Source: an uncultured Lachnospiraceae bacterium (lineage in GTDB: Bacteria > Bacillota > Clostridia > Lachnospirales > Lachnospiraceae). From it: DNA of 64,000 nucleotides. A program made the translations under genes and the position numbers. This document shows, in pieces, positions 41,135-51,924 of the stretch (position 1 is the first letter of the stretch; each line of letters opens with the position of its first letter). The notes under the pieces are model-generated. The model did not search any database, was not told the origin of the DNA, and saw nothing but the letters and a program-made list of their open reading frames with translations. Where the stretch lies: contig CAKRYR010000001.1 of NCBI GenBank assembly GCA_934432595.1, forward strand, positions 1 to 64,000, written 5' to 3'.

Positions 41135-42102
41135 TTATTATCTTCTTTCGGTAATACTGCCTTAAATGACCTAATTGCACATTCTATCATATCATCAGTT
41201 GGTTCCTTAGTTGTAATTCTTTGAATCCATAAACCTGGTGCTGAAATTATCTTTACAAATAAATTGTTCTTACGTCCAGCAAGTTTAATTGTTTCATATC
41301 CTATTCCCATTATTATAGGTATGCACAATAATTTAATTCCAACTCTCACTAATGATGGGATATTATGTGGTATAAATAAACCTACAAATATTCCTACTAT
41401 AAGCATTATAGCCATAAATGATGTACCACATCTAGGGTGAAATCTACTTTGATTTTTAACATTTTCCACCGTTAACTCTAAATCATTCTCATAACAAAAA
41501 ATTGTCTTATGTTCTGCTCCATGATACATAAATACCCTTTTCATATCTTCCATCAAAGATGCTATAGCAACATATGCTATAAAAATAGCTATTTTTAATA
41601 CACCTTCAAAAACAGATTGCCACACTCTAGTATTCATACTAGGTACTGCACCTTTCAATAAATTAAATAAGAAGGTTGGCAACCACACAAACAATGTAAT
41701 AGCTAAGGCCACACCCACAAGACTACTTATAGTCATCAAAACTGTCATTAACAGATTTGAATTATTATCATTATTATCTAAAGATACAGCCTCTCCATCT
41801 GCTGAATATATAGTTTCATCCTTTTCTCTATCTGGATTATTTTCATCATTTTCATCATATTCCATAGCAATATCAGCCGACCTCATAAGACTCTTATATC
41901 CAACTTTCATTGAATCAATAAAATTAAATATGCCTCTTACAATTGGAATCTTAAACACAACTGGCTTATTCTCACTATCATATTCCCATTCTTCTTCAAC
42001 TATTCTTCCCGATGCATTTCTTACAGCCAAAGCAATTTTCTTAGGTCCCTTCATCATTACGCCTTCAATTAGTGCTTGTCCACCTATTGAATATTTCTTC
42101 AT
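41131..42102 (-). CDS. DUF1385 (YqhQ-like) membrane protein
   Basis: 323 aa. GGQALIEGVMMKGPKKIALA near the N-terminus and VFMYHGAEHKTIFCYE plus RFHPRCGTSFM later are DUF1385 signatures. Four or more membrane helices. Integral membrane protein of unknown role, sometimes adjacent to release-factor or ribosomal genes. ATG 42102 with GGAGGTGTGTA upstream. Confidence 0.85.
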   Translation of the reverse strand: MKKYSIGGQALIEGVMMKGPKKIALAVRNASGRIVEEEWEYDSENKPVVFKIPIVRGIFNFIDSMKVGYKSLMRSADIAMEYDENDENNPDREKDETIYSADGEAVSLDNNDNNSNLLMTVLMTISSLVGVALAITLFVWLPTFLFNLLKGAVPSMNTRVWQSVFEGVLKIAIFIAYVAIASLMEDMKRVFMYHGAEHKTIFCYENDLELTVENVKNQSRFHPRCGTSFMAIMLIVGIFVGLFIPHNIPSLVRVGIKLLCIPIIMGIGYETIKLAGRKNNLFVKIISAPGLWIQRITTKEPTDDMIECAIRSFKAVLPKEDNK

Positions 42103-42420
42103 TACACACCTCCAGAATTAATGTCTGATATTCAATATCATAATCTAATAATCTGTCTCAATATTATATTCTAAAAATTTGTTTAAATACATCATTTATA
42201 CAAATCTTAAATTTACATATCTTAACTATTTTACTACAAATTATTCTTAATATAAAGTAAAATTTTCCCTATTAATCAAAAAAGATGTAACTAGAACAAA
42301 GAGTCGCTTGCGACTCTAACCCGTGCGAGTGGGAACGCAGTTCAAATTTCCCTTCCGCGAGCTGTGCATCCTCAGGTCGTGTTTTGTTTGCTAGGAAATG
42401 CGACGCAATTTCCTAGCAAA
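42103..42420. other. intergenic island with strong inverted repeats
   Basis: No gene. A locally GC-rich stretch holds AGAGTCGC-TT-GCGACTCT (42300-42317) and a 17-bp perfect inverted repeat (42383-42399 with 42408-42424) around GCGACGCA. It has no T run, so it is not a simple terminator. It may be a repeat element or structured RNA. Confidence 0.5.
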
Positions 42421-42463
42421 CAAAAAAAGTGCTATATCTATGGTAATTCATAAATATAACACT
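42421..42463 (-). terminator. terminator of the Ig-like/beta-helix gene
   Basis: Read leftward, a 15-16-bp stem (G-U tolerant; 42428-42443 with 42449-42463) directly after the gene is followed by seven T residues. Confidence 0.75.
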
Positions 42464-42473
42464 CTTTTGAAAT

Positions 42474-45400
42474 TTATTCAGTAACCTTTGGCCTCATTTC
42501 ATATCTCGCAATTGGTGCAATCCATTGTAACTGAGCTGTTCCATTTTTTACAGTTCCACTTGTATGATTAGGTTTTGTTTTCCCAGCTGTACCTTCTGTT
42601 CTTACATAATACAAATTATCTTCAGTATATATGAAGGCTCCTTTATCTAATTTCATACTAGCTGTAAAATATGCATCTCTATTAGCATTTAAGAATTCTC
42701 CATTTAGTGGGAATACACCCTCTTTTGTGCAATACATATCACAATCCTTCTTAATTGAGCCATTTGTATTTTTTATATCAGTAAATAATTTATTAAAGTA
42801 ATCTGGACCATATAATCTTGTCACTTTACTTAATGTTTCAGTTACTAAATCTCCCTCTTTGTAATACAAACCTCCTGGAACTGGATTATCAACGCCTCTA
42901 CAAACAACTGGATTTGATACTTTACATCCTCTAGCAGCCCAAGCAATATCAGGATTTTTAAATTGATCAGGCGTCATATAATACTCCTTAATTCCAATGG
43001 CATTTACAACAAATTTAGTAAACTTATTACCTGTAAATTTAAGTGAAATATTTCTTCTATATGTTTTATCATCATCTGCTAATATAATATCTGCAAATAC
43101 ACCACCAGAATCATTTCCTTCAAATATAACTTCTGCTGTTCTCTTATTAGGAGGAAGATAGAACTCGCTATTTGAATCTTCAATCCAAGGTAAATCAGCA
43201 TATGCAACTATTCCATAAGATTGTCCTCTTAATCCTTTCCCAACATTATTTCTTACAACAACTTTACCTAATGGTCTCTTAATAGTCGTAACAGCTCCTG
43301 CAAAATCATTATTTTCAATTAAAACATTATAATACAATCCGCCCCAATCTATTCCACCATAACCAATTCTATTATTTGTTACCTTTAAATCTTTAGCATA
43401 TACTGAATAAAATGTTACTGCATATGGATAAATACTTCTCCATGGATAAGTTGGTCTACTAATATTATTAGCATTAACCGTTATATTCTCTGATATTTTA
43501 CCATTTCCATTAAATGCCCATCCATTAGCTCCATCTACATAATTTTCTGATACATCTAGATTAGTAAAACATTTTCTTGCTTCAAAATCAATCCAACCTA
43601 ATCCTCTATGTCTATCTCTCTTTTCAACCTCTCCTGCCTCATTTGTTAAACAACATACATTTGTTTCATCTTGAATACATATATTTTGTTTAAACGAATA
43701 GTTATAAAATCTTTCGCCATTACCTCCTAAATCAACTGCAAATGCCCAACGACCCCAATTATACATTTTATTATTATGAATATTTACATTCTTAGATTCA
43801 GTAGGATTAATAATTAATATATCATCTCCTCCACCATCTGATGTATTAACAGCTGTTCCATTATCTAAAAATGTATTGCCATATATTTCAACATTATTGA
43901 AACATACTCCATCTTTTTTCATATAATTCTTAAGATCATTTTCTGTTAATCCTTCAATTACAACTTGTCCGTTTCCATCCTTAACAATATCTTTTCCATA
44001 ACCATTAATTCCTGATGAAAAATATGAAATTGTATGATTTGTTGTTCTCATAGATACATATTCTTGTTTACTTTCATCATAGTATCTATATTGATTTAAA
44101 CCATTACTATCAAATATAAAGCCATGAATTTTTAATCCATCTACATATCCACCAGTTTCTATCATACCAAAATCAGCTGAACCCTTTGCAAATTCATTAT
44201 CAGGTACAGAAATTGTTGCTCCATTACCACATAGTTCTACATTCTGTGCATCTCCAATAGCTGGCTTTGAAGTTCCTCTACAATGTAATAATAATGCATA
44301 TTCATTACCGTTATTACCTATACTATTTATATTCAACCACCAAGGAACGTTCTTTACTACACCGTTTTTATTTTGATAAGCTTGATTCTTCGTGTCATAA
44401 TACAACACATATTTTGCTCCCTTAGCAAATAATATCTTACTATTTGTATGATTATTGGCAAATATATGTATTAATGCTCTATTATTATCCTTTCTTCCAG
44501 GGAAAAGCCCCCATTGTTCAACCCTTACATAACCATCTTCATTAGGTAAAAGTTGTGCAACCATTCCATTATTTAACCTATGATTACCATAGTTATCTGC
44601 AGGATTCTTATATAATACTTGATTACACCCAATTCTGTCGTTATGATAATAAACCATCTTTAATTCTAATGGTAGTTGTTCCCACCAAGTATCATAACTC
44701 ACAATCTTATAGCAAGCCTGTCCACCATCATTTTCCTTATAGTATCCTTTTGTCTTAACTATGGTTCCTTCCTCTACATCTAACTTTAATAAATCATTCT
44801 TTAAAGTAACTTCCATATCTGCAGATTTTAACTTTAAGGAAGGATACGTTGGTTCCTTTGGAAATTTTGCCTCCAATTCCTCCTTAGTTACAGGTGCAGT
44901 TGCCATAGCAGCATCACTTTCGTCCTCTTCCTCTTCTTTATCCTCTTTATTTTTAACTATTACCTTACAATATGCCTTTTTATCTGTTCCAATCAATAAA
45001 GCTTCAATTGTAGCTTCTCCTTCTGCTACTGCTTCAATTAATCCTAGGTTATTTACCGTAACCACTGAACTATCACTTGATTTATATGTAACCTCATTTG
45101 TAATTGATTTAGGCAAAATAATTGGTTTTAACTCATAAGTATCTTCAACGAATAATTTAAGTTCACTTTCACCCAATGTAATACTCTTTTCTTGTTCTTT
45201 TACTGTTACTGTACAAAATGCTTTCTTTTCCGTACCTACCAAGTAGACTTCAATAACTGCCTTTCCTTCGGCAACTGCTGTTATTAAACCATTACTATCA
45301 ACTTCTGCAACATCAGTGTCACTAGACTCAAATATAAATTCCTCCTTATCTGATTTAGGCAAAACAATTGGTTTTATTTCATAAGTTTCTTCAACAAATA

Positions 45401-46040
45401 AATTTATCTCATTATCTTTTAATGTAATACTCTTTTCCTTCTCTTTTACTATAACTTTACAGTAAACTTTCTTAGTTGTACCGACTAGATAGGCACCCAC
45501 TGTTGCTTTTCCTTTTGCTATAGCAGTAATCTTACCATTACCATCAATAGTTACGACTTTTTTGTTACTAGTCTTGTATACTACCTTATTAGTAATATTT
45601 TTAGGCAATACTGTAGTAATTAACTGATATGAATCACCTTCAAGCAATTCTATATTTTTCTTATCAAATGTAATTTTCTTGGGACTCTTAACTACATTTA
45701 TCAATACCTTCTTGCTTACTTTACGATTAGCCGCTAATGTCAATTTAATGTATGCTTTTCCTGGTTTTAATGACTTAACTCTACCAGTAGAATTAACAAT
45801 AACTACGTTTTTATTACTACTTGAATATAATACTTTCGTTGATACACCTTTTGGAACTATAATTTTACCTTTTATCTGACCATATTCCTCAGAATACATT
45901 GATACTTTAGATTTAATCTTAATATCATATTTCTTCTTCGCAGCCTGAGCTTGATTACAAATCATAAGACTAGCTGCAAAGAATACAATAATAAAGAACA
46001 TCATAACATAAATTTTACTTATACTCTCTCTCTTAAACAT
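42474..46040 (-). CDS. secreted Ig-like (BIG2) and parallel beta-helix protein
   Basis: 1188 aa. Signal peptide (about 8-33, ending NQAQAA), four BIG2-type Ig-like domains (about 40-365, repeated KGKATVGAYLVGTTKKVYCK-type ends), an acidic linker (EDKEEEEDESDAA), then a right-handed beta-helix region (about 480-1060) with many NN/GN turns (NNHTNSKILFAKGAKY, NRIGYGGIDWGG). Such proteins act on polysaccharides or bind surfaces. No catalytic residues can be named. No anchor at the C-terminus. ATG 46040 with AGAGAGGTAATCT upstream. Confidence 0.78.
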   Translation of the reverse strand: MFKRESISKIYVMMFFIIVFFAASLMICNQAQAAKKKYDIKIKSKVSMYSEEYGQIKGKIIVPKGVSTKVLYSSSNKNVVIVNSTGRVKSLKPGKAYIKLTLAANRKVSKKVLINVVKSPKKITFDKKNIELLEGDSYQLITTVLPKNITNKVVYKTSNKKVVTIDGNGKITAIAKGKATVGAYLVGTTKKVYCKVIVKEKEKSITLKDNEINLFVEETYEIKPIVLPKSDKEEFIFESSDTDVAEVDSNGLITAVAEGKAVIEVYLVGTEKKAFCTVTVKEQEKSITLGESELKLFVEDTYELKPIILPKSITNEVTYKSSDSSVVTVNNLGLIEAVAEGEATIEALLIGTDKKAYCKVIVKNKEDKEEEEDESDAAMATAPVTKEELEAKFPKEPTYPSLKLKSADMEVTLKNDLLKLDVEEGTIVKTKGYYKENDGGQACYKIVSYDTWWEQLPLELKMVYYHNDRIGCNQVLYKNPADNYGNHRLNNGMVAQLLPNEDGYVRVEQWGLFPGRKDNNRALIHIFANNHTNSKILFAKGAKYVLYYDTKNQAYQNKNGVVKNVPWWLNINSIGNNGNEYALLLHCRGTSKPAIGDAQNVELCGNGATISVPDNEFAKGSADFGMIETGGYVDGLKIHGFIFDSNGLNQYRYYDESKQEYVSMRTTNHTISYFSSGINGYGKDIVKDGNGQVVIEGLTENDLKNYMKKDGVCFNNVEIYGNTFLDNGTAVNTSDGGGDDILIINPTESKNVNIHNNKMYNWGRWAFAVDLGGNGERFYNYSFKQNICIQDETNVCCLTNEAGEVEKRDRHRGLGWIDFEARKCFTNLDVSENYVDGANGWAFNGNGKISENITVNANNISRPTYPWRSIYPYAVTFYSVYAKDLKVTNNRIGYGGIDWGGLYYNVLIENNDFAGAVTTIKRPLGKVVVRNNVGKGLRGQSYGIVAYADLPWIEDSNSEFYLPPNKRTAEVIFEGNDSGGVFADIILADDDKTYRRNISLKFTGNKFTKFVVNAIGIKEYYMTPDQFKNPDIAWAARGCKVSNPVVCRGVDNPVPGGLYYKEGDLVTETLSKVTRLYGPDYFNKLFTDIKNTNGSIKKDCDMYCTKEGVFPLNGEFLNANRDAYFTASMKLDKGAFIYTEDNLYYVRTEGTAGKTKPNHTSGTVKNGTAQLQWIAPIARYEMRPKVTE

Positions 46041-46268
46041 AGATTACCTCTCTTTCAAAAAATGAAACTCATTCTCTTCTCTCCCCTTAGGTAATCCAAA
46101 TATATTTTATATTTAAGACTCTCCCCCGAGTCTAGTATTCTTTTAAAAACGAGTCATAACCCCATTCTGTTAACTCACATACATATATTTTATCATATTT
46201 CATTTTATTCGTACATAGGATTTATAGAAAAACTTTAAATGTCTATACATATCTTTCTATAAATCCTT
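46041..46268. other. intergenic region with promoter for the beta-helix gene
   Basis: AT-rich, no gene. Contains a CTCCCCTTAGG/GACTCTCCCCCGAG-rich patch near 46075-46135 that is more GC-rich than its surroundings. I see nothing definite. Confidence 0.3.
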
Positions 46269-46817
46269 CTACATCCTACTTATTATATAATTTCCATTTT
46301 CTTTTAACCATTTCTTGTATTCCCTATAATTAGGCATTACTTTCTCAACCTCTGCCCAAAACCGCACAGAGTGATTCATTTCTTTTAAATGACATAGTTC
46401 ATGAACTACAACATAATTCTGAACTTCATTCGGCACTAACATAAGTAAACAATTAAAATTCAAATTTCCCTTTGTACTGCAACTTCCCCATCTAGTCTTT
46501 TGATTACGAATGGTTATTTTTCCATAAGATACTCCCATAATATTAGCATAATACTTTACCTTTTCAGGAATAATATTCAAAGCCTTATCTGCTAATTCAT
46601 ATATCTCTTCTTTACTTAATGGTTTAACATCAATTATATTCTGTTGTCTCTCCTTGACTTTACAAATAGCTCTATTAATCCAATCTCTTTTCTCGTATAC
46701 AAACTTATCTATAAAAACATCTGATACTTTATATGGAGCTCTGACAATAACCTTAGCATCAGAATTAACCTCTATACTCAAAGATTTACGATTACTTCTA
46801 ATTACACTATAATCCAT
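46269..46817 (-). CDS. M48-type metallopeptidase, YgjP/DUF45 family
   Basis: 182 aa. Zinc-site motif VVHELCHLKEMNHSVRFW (HELCH plus downstream E/H) and the family lead-in TRWGSCSTKGNLNFNCLLM. Cytoplasmic YgjP-like metal-dependent hydrolase. Physiological substrate unknown. ATG 46817 is selected because upstream in-frame TTG lacks a site. Confidence 0.85.
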   Translation of the reverse strand: MDYSVIRSNRKSLSIEVNSDAKVIVRAPYKVSDVFIDKFVYEKRDWINRAICKVKERQQNIIDVKPLSKEEIYELADKALNIIPEKVKYYANIMGVSYGKITIRNQKTRWGSCSTKGNLNFNCLLMLVPNEVQNYVVVHELCHLKEMNHSVRFWAEVEKVMPNYREYKKWLKENGNYIISRM

Positions 46818-47177
46818 AATAAACAAATACCTTTGTAACAATTTATTTAATAACTAAACCATTACATTCCTTTCAACATTCATTAAATAATAACTTGTAA
46901 ATAATTATAAATGATTAATCCTTAATTTATTCTAAAAAAATAAAATATCAAAACATCCCATAACATCATATACTTTACTACAAAATAGTAATCTAGAATC
47001 ATATTTCTCCATATTCTAAAATAGATAATAACAAAAATAAGATAACAACCACAGTACAAAACCAAAGTTGTTATCTTTTCTTTGTCCATACAACCCCAAA
47101 AATGTTTATAATTATGTATTTCCTAGAAAACATCCCACCTAAAACTTTCACCAGTCTAGACTAGGACAGTATACAAA
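46818..47177 (-). terminator. intergenic gap with terminator of pheST
   Basis: AT-rich gap without genes. A hairpin AAGATAACAAC (47039-47049) with GTTGTTATCTT (47067-47077) is followed leftward by a T-rich tract and can end the pheST transcript. Confidence 0.55.
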
Positions 47178-49616
47178 TTATTTACGAAGCTCAACTCCAA
47201 TATTTGCAAGCCCCTTAAGAATCTTATCCATTAAAGGAGTAATGTCAGACTCTTCAAGAGTTCTATCCTTAGCTCTAAACACTATAGAATATGCTAAAGA
47301 CTTATATCCCTCTTCAATCTGAGAACCTTCATAAACATCAAATAACTTATAACTCTCTAATAGCTTACCTGATGCTTTTCTAATTACAGCCTCAACATCA
47401 CCAGCTAATACATCCTTCTTCATAACTAATGAAAGGTCACGAGTAACTGCTGGGAACTTAGCTATACCATCATATTTATAATCAAAATTAGCTTTCTCTA
47501 CTAACTTAGGCATATCAAGAACTGCAACATAAGCCTTAGTTCCAATATCATAATTGTCAAGTACTTCTGGATGTACTTCACCAAGGTAGCCAATAACTTC
47601 TCCATCATAAATTATGTTAGCTTGACGTCCTGGATGTAAGAAACTCTTTCCAGCTCTAGCATCATATTCCTTTAAGCCCTTCATGCCAAGTTTATCTAAT
47701 ACTAATTCAACAACACCCTTTAAGTCGAAGAAATCTCCTGCTCCATACATTCCAAGTGATAATTGAGTTCTCTCATCTGGTAATTCAGTAAGAGGCAATG
47801 CCTTTGGAATATATACATTAGCAATCTCATATAATCTAACATCTTTATTTCTTCTATTATAGTTAGTTGAAAGTGATGTTAGCATACCGTTTAATGGAGT
47901 AGTTCTCATAATACTATAATCTTCTCCAAGAGGATTAGATATAACTACCGTATCACGTAACTTGCTATCCTTTGGTATTAATAATTTGTCAAATACCTTT
48001 GGACTTTCAAATGAATAATTCATTCCTTCACTAAATCCACATTGTTCAACAACATTTCTTGATACTGATTCAATTCTAAGTTTAAATGATAACTTACCAG
48101 TTGTTGCCTCTCCTGTAGGAAGAGATGTAGGAATATTGTCATATCCATAGAAACGAGCTACCTCTTCAGCTAAATCAGCTAAACATAATACATCTTGTCT
48201 CCAAGATGGAACTACTATCTCGTTTGTCTTATTATCATAAGGTAAATCAACTTTTTCTAAATAAGAAATCATAGTATCTTTATCAATATCTGTTCCTAAA
48301 AGTTTATTAATTCTATTTTCATCAAATGCAACTCTTACACCTTCTTTAACTGTTGGATATACATCAACAACTCCACCAACAACTTCACCAGCACCTAATT
48401 CAGTAATAAGTTGACAAGCTCTATTTACGGCATTTATTGCATTATTAGGGTCCAATCCTTTTTCAAATTTTGCAGCTGCATCAGTTCTAAGACCTAACTT
48501 CTTACTTGATAATCTGATATTTGTTCCATCAAAACAAGCAGCTTCAAAAACCATAGTCTTAACATCATCTGTAATCTTAGAATTTTCTCCTCCCATGATA
48601 CCACCGATACCAACAGCTTTCTCACCATCACATATCATTAACATAGAAGAATCTAATTCTCTTTCTTGACCATCTAATGTAACAAATTTCTCGCCATCTT
48701 CTGCTCTTCTCGCTATAATCTTATGACCTGCAAGTGTATCATAGTCATATGCATGCATTGGTTGACCATACTCTTCCATAACATAATTAGTTATATCTAC
48801 TATGTTGTTAATTGGTCTAATTCCACAAGCAGCAAGCCTTCTTTGCATCCATTGTGGTGATGGAGCTATCTTAATGTTCTTAACTACTCTAGCAGTAAAT
48901 CTCTTACAAAGTTCAGCATCCTTAATTTCTACATCTATATAGTCACTTGCTTTTTCATTATTCTCTTTAACCTCTATAACAGGTGGTACAAAATCCTTTC
49001 TAAATGTAGCTGCTGCTTCTCTTGCAATTCCTAATACACCGAAGCAATCTACTCTATTAGAAGTAATCTCATATTCAAATACTACATCATTTCTTCCAAG
49101 AGCTTCAATTGCACTAGAACCTAATTTAATGTCCTTATATTCTGGGACATCATTAAATACATATACCCCATTTTCTGGTGCTTCTGGATACATTTCACAA
49201 TCTCCGCCTAACTCTTCTATACCACAAAACATACCATTTGATTCAACACCACGAAGTTTTCCCTTTTTAATTTTTGTTCCACCTGGAACTTTTTTACCAT
49301 CATGCCCTGTTGCAACTTTACCACCATCTAATACAACTGGTATAATGTCGCCTTCTTTAACATTTTTAGCACCTGTTACTATCTGAATTGTATCTCCTTC
49401 TTCATTGATCTGAACTTGGCATACAACTAATTTATCAGCATCTGGATGCTTCTCCAACTTTACTATCTTAGCTACTATTATTTTATCTATATCTTCATCT
49501 AATCTTTTAAATCCTTCAACCTTAGTTCCTGATAAAGTCATAGCATCAGTATATTCCTGAGCTGTTACATCTAGATCTGGAACATAAGCTTTAATCCATG
49601 ATAATGGTGTATTCAT
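47178..49616 (-). CDS. pheT: phenylalanyl-tRNA synthetase beta subunit
   Basis: 812 aa, full length. N-terminal tRNA-binding EMAP-like domain (DKIIVAKIVKLEKHPDADKL, VCQVQ), B3/B4 editing region (VDITNYVMEEYGQPMHAYD), B5, core (RNKDVRLYEIANVYIPK), and C-terminal anticodon-binding domain (KFPAVTRDLSLVM). Forms a heterotetramer with PheS to make Phe-tRNA. 11 bp downstream of pheS. Under T-box control. Confidence 0.97.
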   Translation of the reverse strand: MNTPLSWIKAYVPDLDVTAQEYTDAMTLSGTKVEGFKRLDEDIDKIIVAKIVKLEKHPDADKLVVCQVQINEEGDTIQIVTGAKNVKEGDIIPVVLDGGKVATGHDGKKVPGGTKIKKGKLRGVESNGMFCGIEELGGDCEMYPEAPENGVYVFNDVPEYKDIKLGSSAIEALGRNDVVFEYEITSNRVDCFGVLGIAREAAATFRKDFVPPVIEVKENNEKASDYIDVEIKDAELCKRFTARVVKNIKIAPSPQWMQRRLAACGIRPINNIVDITNYVMEEYGQPMHAYDYDTLAGHKIIARRAEDGEKFVTLDGQERELDSSMLMICDGEKAVGIGGIMGGENSKITDDVKTMVFEAACFDGTNIRLSSKKLGLRTDAAAKFEKGLDPNNAINAVNRACQLITELGAGEVVGGVVDVYPTVKEGVRVAFDENRINKLLGTDIDKDTMISYLEKVDLPYDNKTNEIVVPSWRQDVLCLADLAEEVARFYGYDNIPTSLPTGEATTGKLSFKLRIESVSRNVVEQCGFSEGMNYSFESPKVFDKLLIPKDSKLRDTVVISNPLGEDYSIMRTTPLNGMLTSLSTNYNRRNKDVRLYEIANVYIPKALPLTELPDERTQLSLGMYGAGDFFDLKGVVELVLDKLGMKGLKEYDARAGKSFLHPGRQANIIYDGEVIGYLGEVHPEVLDNYDIGTKAYVAVLDMPKLVEKANFDYKYDGIAKFPAVTRDLSLVMKKDVLAGDVEAVIRKASGKLLESYKLFDVYEGSQIEEGYKSLAYSIVFRAKDRTLEESDITPLMDKILKGLANIGVELRK

Positions 49617-49627
49617 TATTAAACCTC

Positions 49628-50647
49628 CTAAAATTGTTTTAAGAATCTCTCATCATTCTCATATAATAATCTCATATCATCTATCTCATATTTCAATAAA
49701 GCAATACGCTCTAAACCAACACCAAATGCAAAACCTGTGTATTCATCTGGATCTATTCCACTCATTCTTAGAACGTTAGGATGAACCATACCACATCCAA
49801 GAATCTCTATCCAACCTGAACCTTTACACATTCTACATCCTTTTCCACCACATTTAAAGCAAGTAACATCAACCTCTGCACTTGGTTCTGTAAATGGGAA
49901 ATGATGTGGTCTAAACTTAACTTTAGTATTTTCTCCAAATAGCTCTCTTGCAAACTCTGCTAGAGTACCTTTTAAATCTGCAAAAGTAATATTCTTATCT
50001 ATTACAAGACCTTCTATCTGATGGAAAGATGGTGAATGTGTTGCATCCACTTCATCAGAACGGAACACTCTACCTGGTGCTATCATTCTTATAGGTAATT
50101 TACCTTTCTCCATCTCATGAACTTGTACAGATGAAGTCTGTGTTCTAAGTAAAATGTTGCTGTTCACATAGAAAGTATCTTGCTCATCTTTAGCAGGGTG
50201 ATTAGCAGGTATATTAAGTGCTTCAAAGTTGTAGTAATCATATTCAACTTCTGGTCCTTCTACAACTTCATATCCCATACCTACGAATATTCTTTCCACC
50301 TCTTCAAGTGCTATTGTATTAGGATGTCTATGTCCTCTTAAAGTAGTCTTAGCAGGTAAAGTAACATCAATTGTCTCTGATACCATCTTTATCTCTCTTG
50401 CTTTCTTAACAAGAGCTTGCTTAACTTCTTCAATCTTATTCTCTAACTTAACCCTTGCATCATTAACCATCTGTCCAACAGCTGGCCTATCCTCTGGTGC
50501 AACATCCTTCATTGACTTAAGAACTGAAGTTAATTCACCCTTCTTACCTAAATAATTAACACGAATGTCATTCAATACATCTAATTGATTAACATTTTCT
50601 AACTTTGCCATCGCTTCTTTTACAATAGCATTCAACTTTTCCTTCAT
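49628..50647 (-). CDS. pheS: phenylalanyl-tRNA synthetase alpha subunit
   Basis: 339 aa. Class II motifs: HPNTIALEEVERIFVGMGYE, ATHSPSFHQIEGLVID, CGGKGCRMCKGSGWIEI (insert with Cys) and GFAFGVGLERIALLKY (motif 3). ATG 50647. Operon with pheT. Confidence 0.97.
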   Translation of the reverse strand: MKEKLNAIVKEAMAKLENVNQLDVLNDIRVNYLGKKGELTSVLKSMKDVAPEDRPAVGQMVNDARVKLENKIEEVKQALVKKAREIKMVSETIDVTLPAKTTLRGHRHPNTIALEEVERIFVGMGYEVVEGPEVEYDYYNFEALNIPANHPAKDEQDTFYVNSNILLRTQTSSVQVHEMEKGKLPIRMIAPGRVFRSDEVDATHSPSFHQIEGLVIDKNITFADLKGTLAEFARELFGENTKVKFRPHHFPFTEPSAEVDVTCFKCGGKGCRMCKGSGWIEILGCGMVHPNVLRMSGIDPDEYTGFAFGVGLERIALLKYEIDDMRLLYENDERFLKQF

Positions 50648-50739
50648 CTTCTATAAAAGCTCCTTTCAAATATAATTCTAAACTCAAAAAATCATTTAAT
50701 TCTCCAATAGGAAATTTCAGACGGAATTACCTATTAAAA

Positions 50740-51010
50740 AAAAGAAAAGTCCCTTGCAAATGCAAGGGACGAAAAATTCCGTGTTACCACCCTAGTTCCT
50801 ATATTTATTAATCCAATAAAAAACAAAATAATAAACATAAGCTCTCAACTATACTTAACGCGTACCAACGACATTTCCTACTACAATATCTTCAAAAATG
50901 CAGCTCCAGTATGAAATTACAATATTAACCCTCACTTATATAGGCTTCCAGCCAACGACCCATATTCTCTGTAAAGATAAGCTAATACTTATTTACCTTC
51001 ATAGCCTTTA
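50740..51010 (-). promoter_or_regulatory. T-box leader, tRNA-Phe responsive
   Basis: Leftward leader contains the T-box AGGGTGGTAACACGG (about 50779-50795) and a terminator GTCCCTTGCA...TGCAAGGGAC with a T run (about 50745-50770). A candidate specifier TTC (Phe) is at 50913-50915 before the CTGGAGC motif. Uncharged tRNA-Phe should stabilise the antiterminator and allow pheST transcription. Confidence 0.9.
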
Positions 51011-51106
51011 TATATATTATATTTCTTTCAAAACTCAACCACTTATTAAGTGTAACATATAAAAAAGTTTTGTCAAGTAGCTACTTATATATTACCATCA
51101 TATCTC

Positions 51107-51136
51107 GTAACTATTCAGTCGATGACTGAATGTTAC
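51107..51136. repeat. 30-bp dispersed palindromic element, copy 2
   Basis: Starts GTAACTATTCAGTC and ends GACTGAATGTTAC around GAT, an almost perfect palindrome. Lies 20 bp after the AlkD-like stop. Confidence 0.6.
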
Positions 51137-51156
51137 TGTGATAAGCCTATATACTT

Positions 51157-51924
51157 CTACCTCTTCATTCTCTTAACTATGTCCTTATCCTCTTTACAAA
51201 CTCTATTAGATTCTCTTATCTTCTGCAAACTCTTATTATATGTAAAATCATCTAAATTAGAGGCATCTAAAAAATCTAGCGTTTTATTCCTAAACTTTAC
51301 AAAACAAACAGATATAGCCCATGCAACCGCCATCTTTACATAATATCCATCATGTCTTATATTATCATATATTTGAAATATAGCATCAATATAATCTTCA
51401 TCTGTAAAATATTGCATTAATACTACAACAGCAAATCGAACCTCATATTCTCTGTCAGAATTTAAATACTTCTGAACATATTCATACATCTTACCTTTAT
51501 TCTTCTTAATTGATTTCATATCACCAACTGTAATATCACATACAGCCCAATTATCAATTTTAGGAACGAACTTATCCAAATAACATAAACGCTCCTCAAA
51601 CTCCATCTTTGCCAAACCTATAACCATTCCAAGTAGCATATTAACTTCATAAATATTATCCTCAGCAAATCTCTCATCTGCACATCTAATAAAACCTCTA
51701 AAATCTCCCTTAACTAATTTCCTAGCAACCTTTCTAAGTATAGGCACACGAATCCCCAAAAACTTACTCTCCACTCCTGGAATCAACTTACTATGAAACT
51801 CTCTATACTTTTCATCAATCAAACCATTTAATTCCTCCAACAACCTATCAAACTCCACCATTCCAAACTCACCAACCGCCTTATATGCATTATCTATCCT
51901 ATTATCTTTAACACTATCCTTCAT
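51157..51924 (-). CDS. AlkD-like DNA alkylation repair protein
   Basis: 255 aa, all-helical HEAT-like repeats. Motifs LGIRVPILRKVARKLVK, DNWAVCDITVGDMK and VRFAVVVLMQYF match the DNA alkylation repair (AlkD) family, which removes bulky alkylated bases by a DNA glycosylase. ATG 51924. Monocistronic, followed by the palindromic element. Confidence 0.85.
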   Translation of the reverse strand: MKDSVKDNRIDNAYKAVGEFGMVEFDRLLEELNGLIDEKYREFHSKLIPGVESKFLGIRVPILRKVARKLVKGDFRGFIRCADERFAEDNIYEVNMLLGMVIGLAKMEFEERLCYLDKFVPKIDNWAVCDITVGDMKSIKKNKGKMYEYVQKYLNSDREYEVRFAVVVLMQYFTDEDYIDAIFQIYDNIRHDGYYVKMAVAWAISVCFVKFRNKTLDFLDASNLDDFTYNKSLQKIRESNRVCKEDKDIVKRMKR

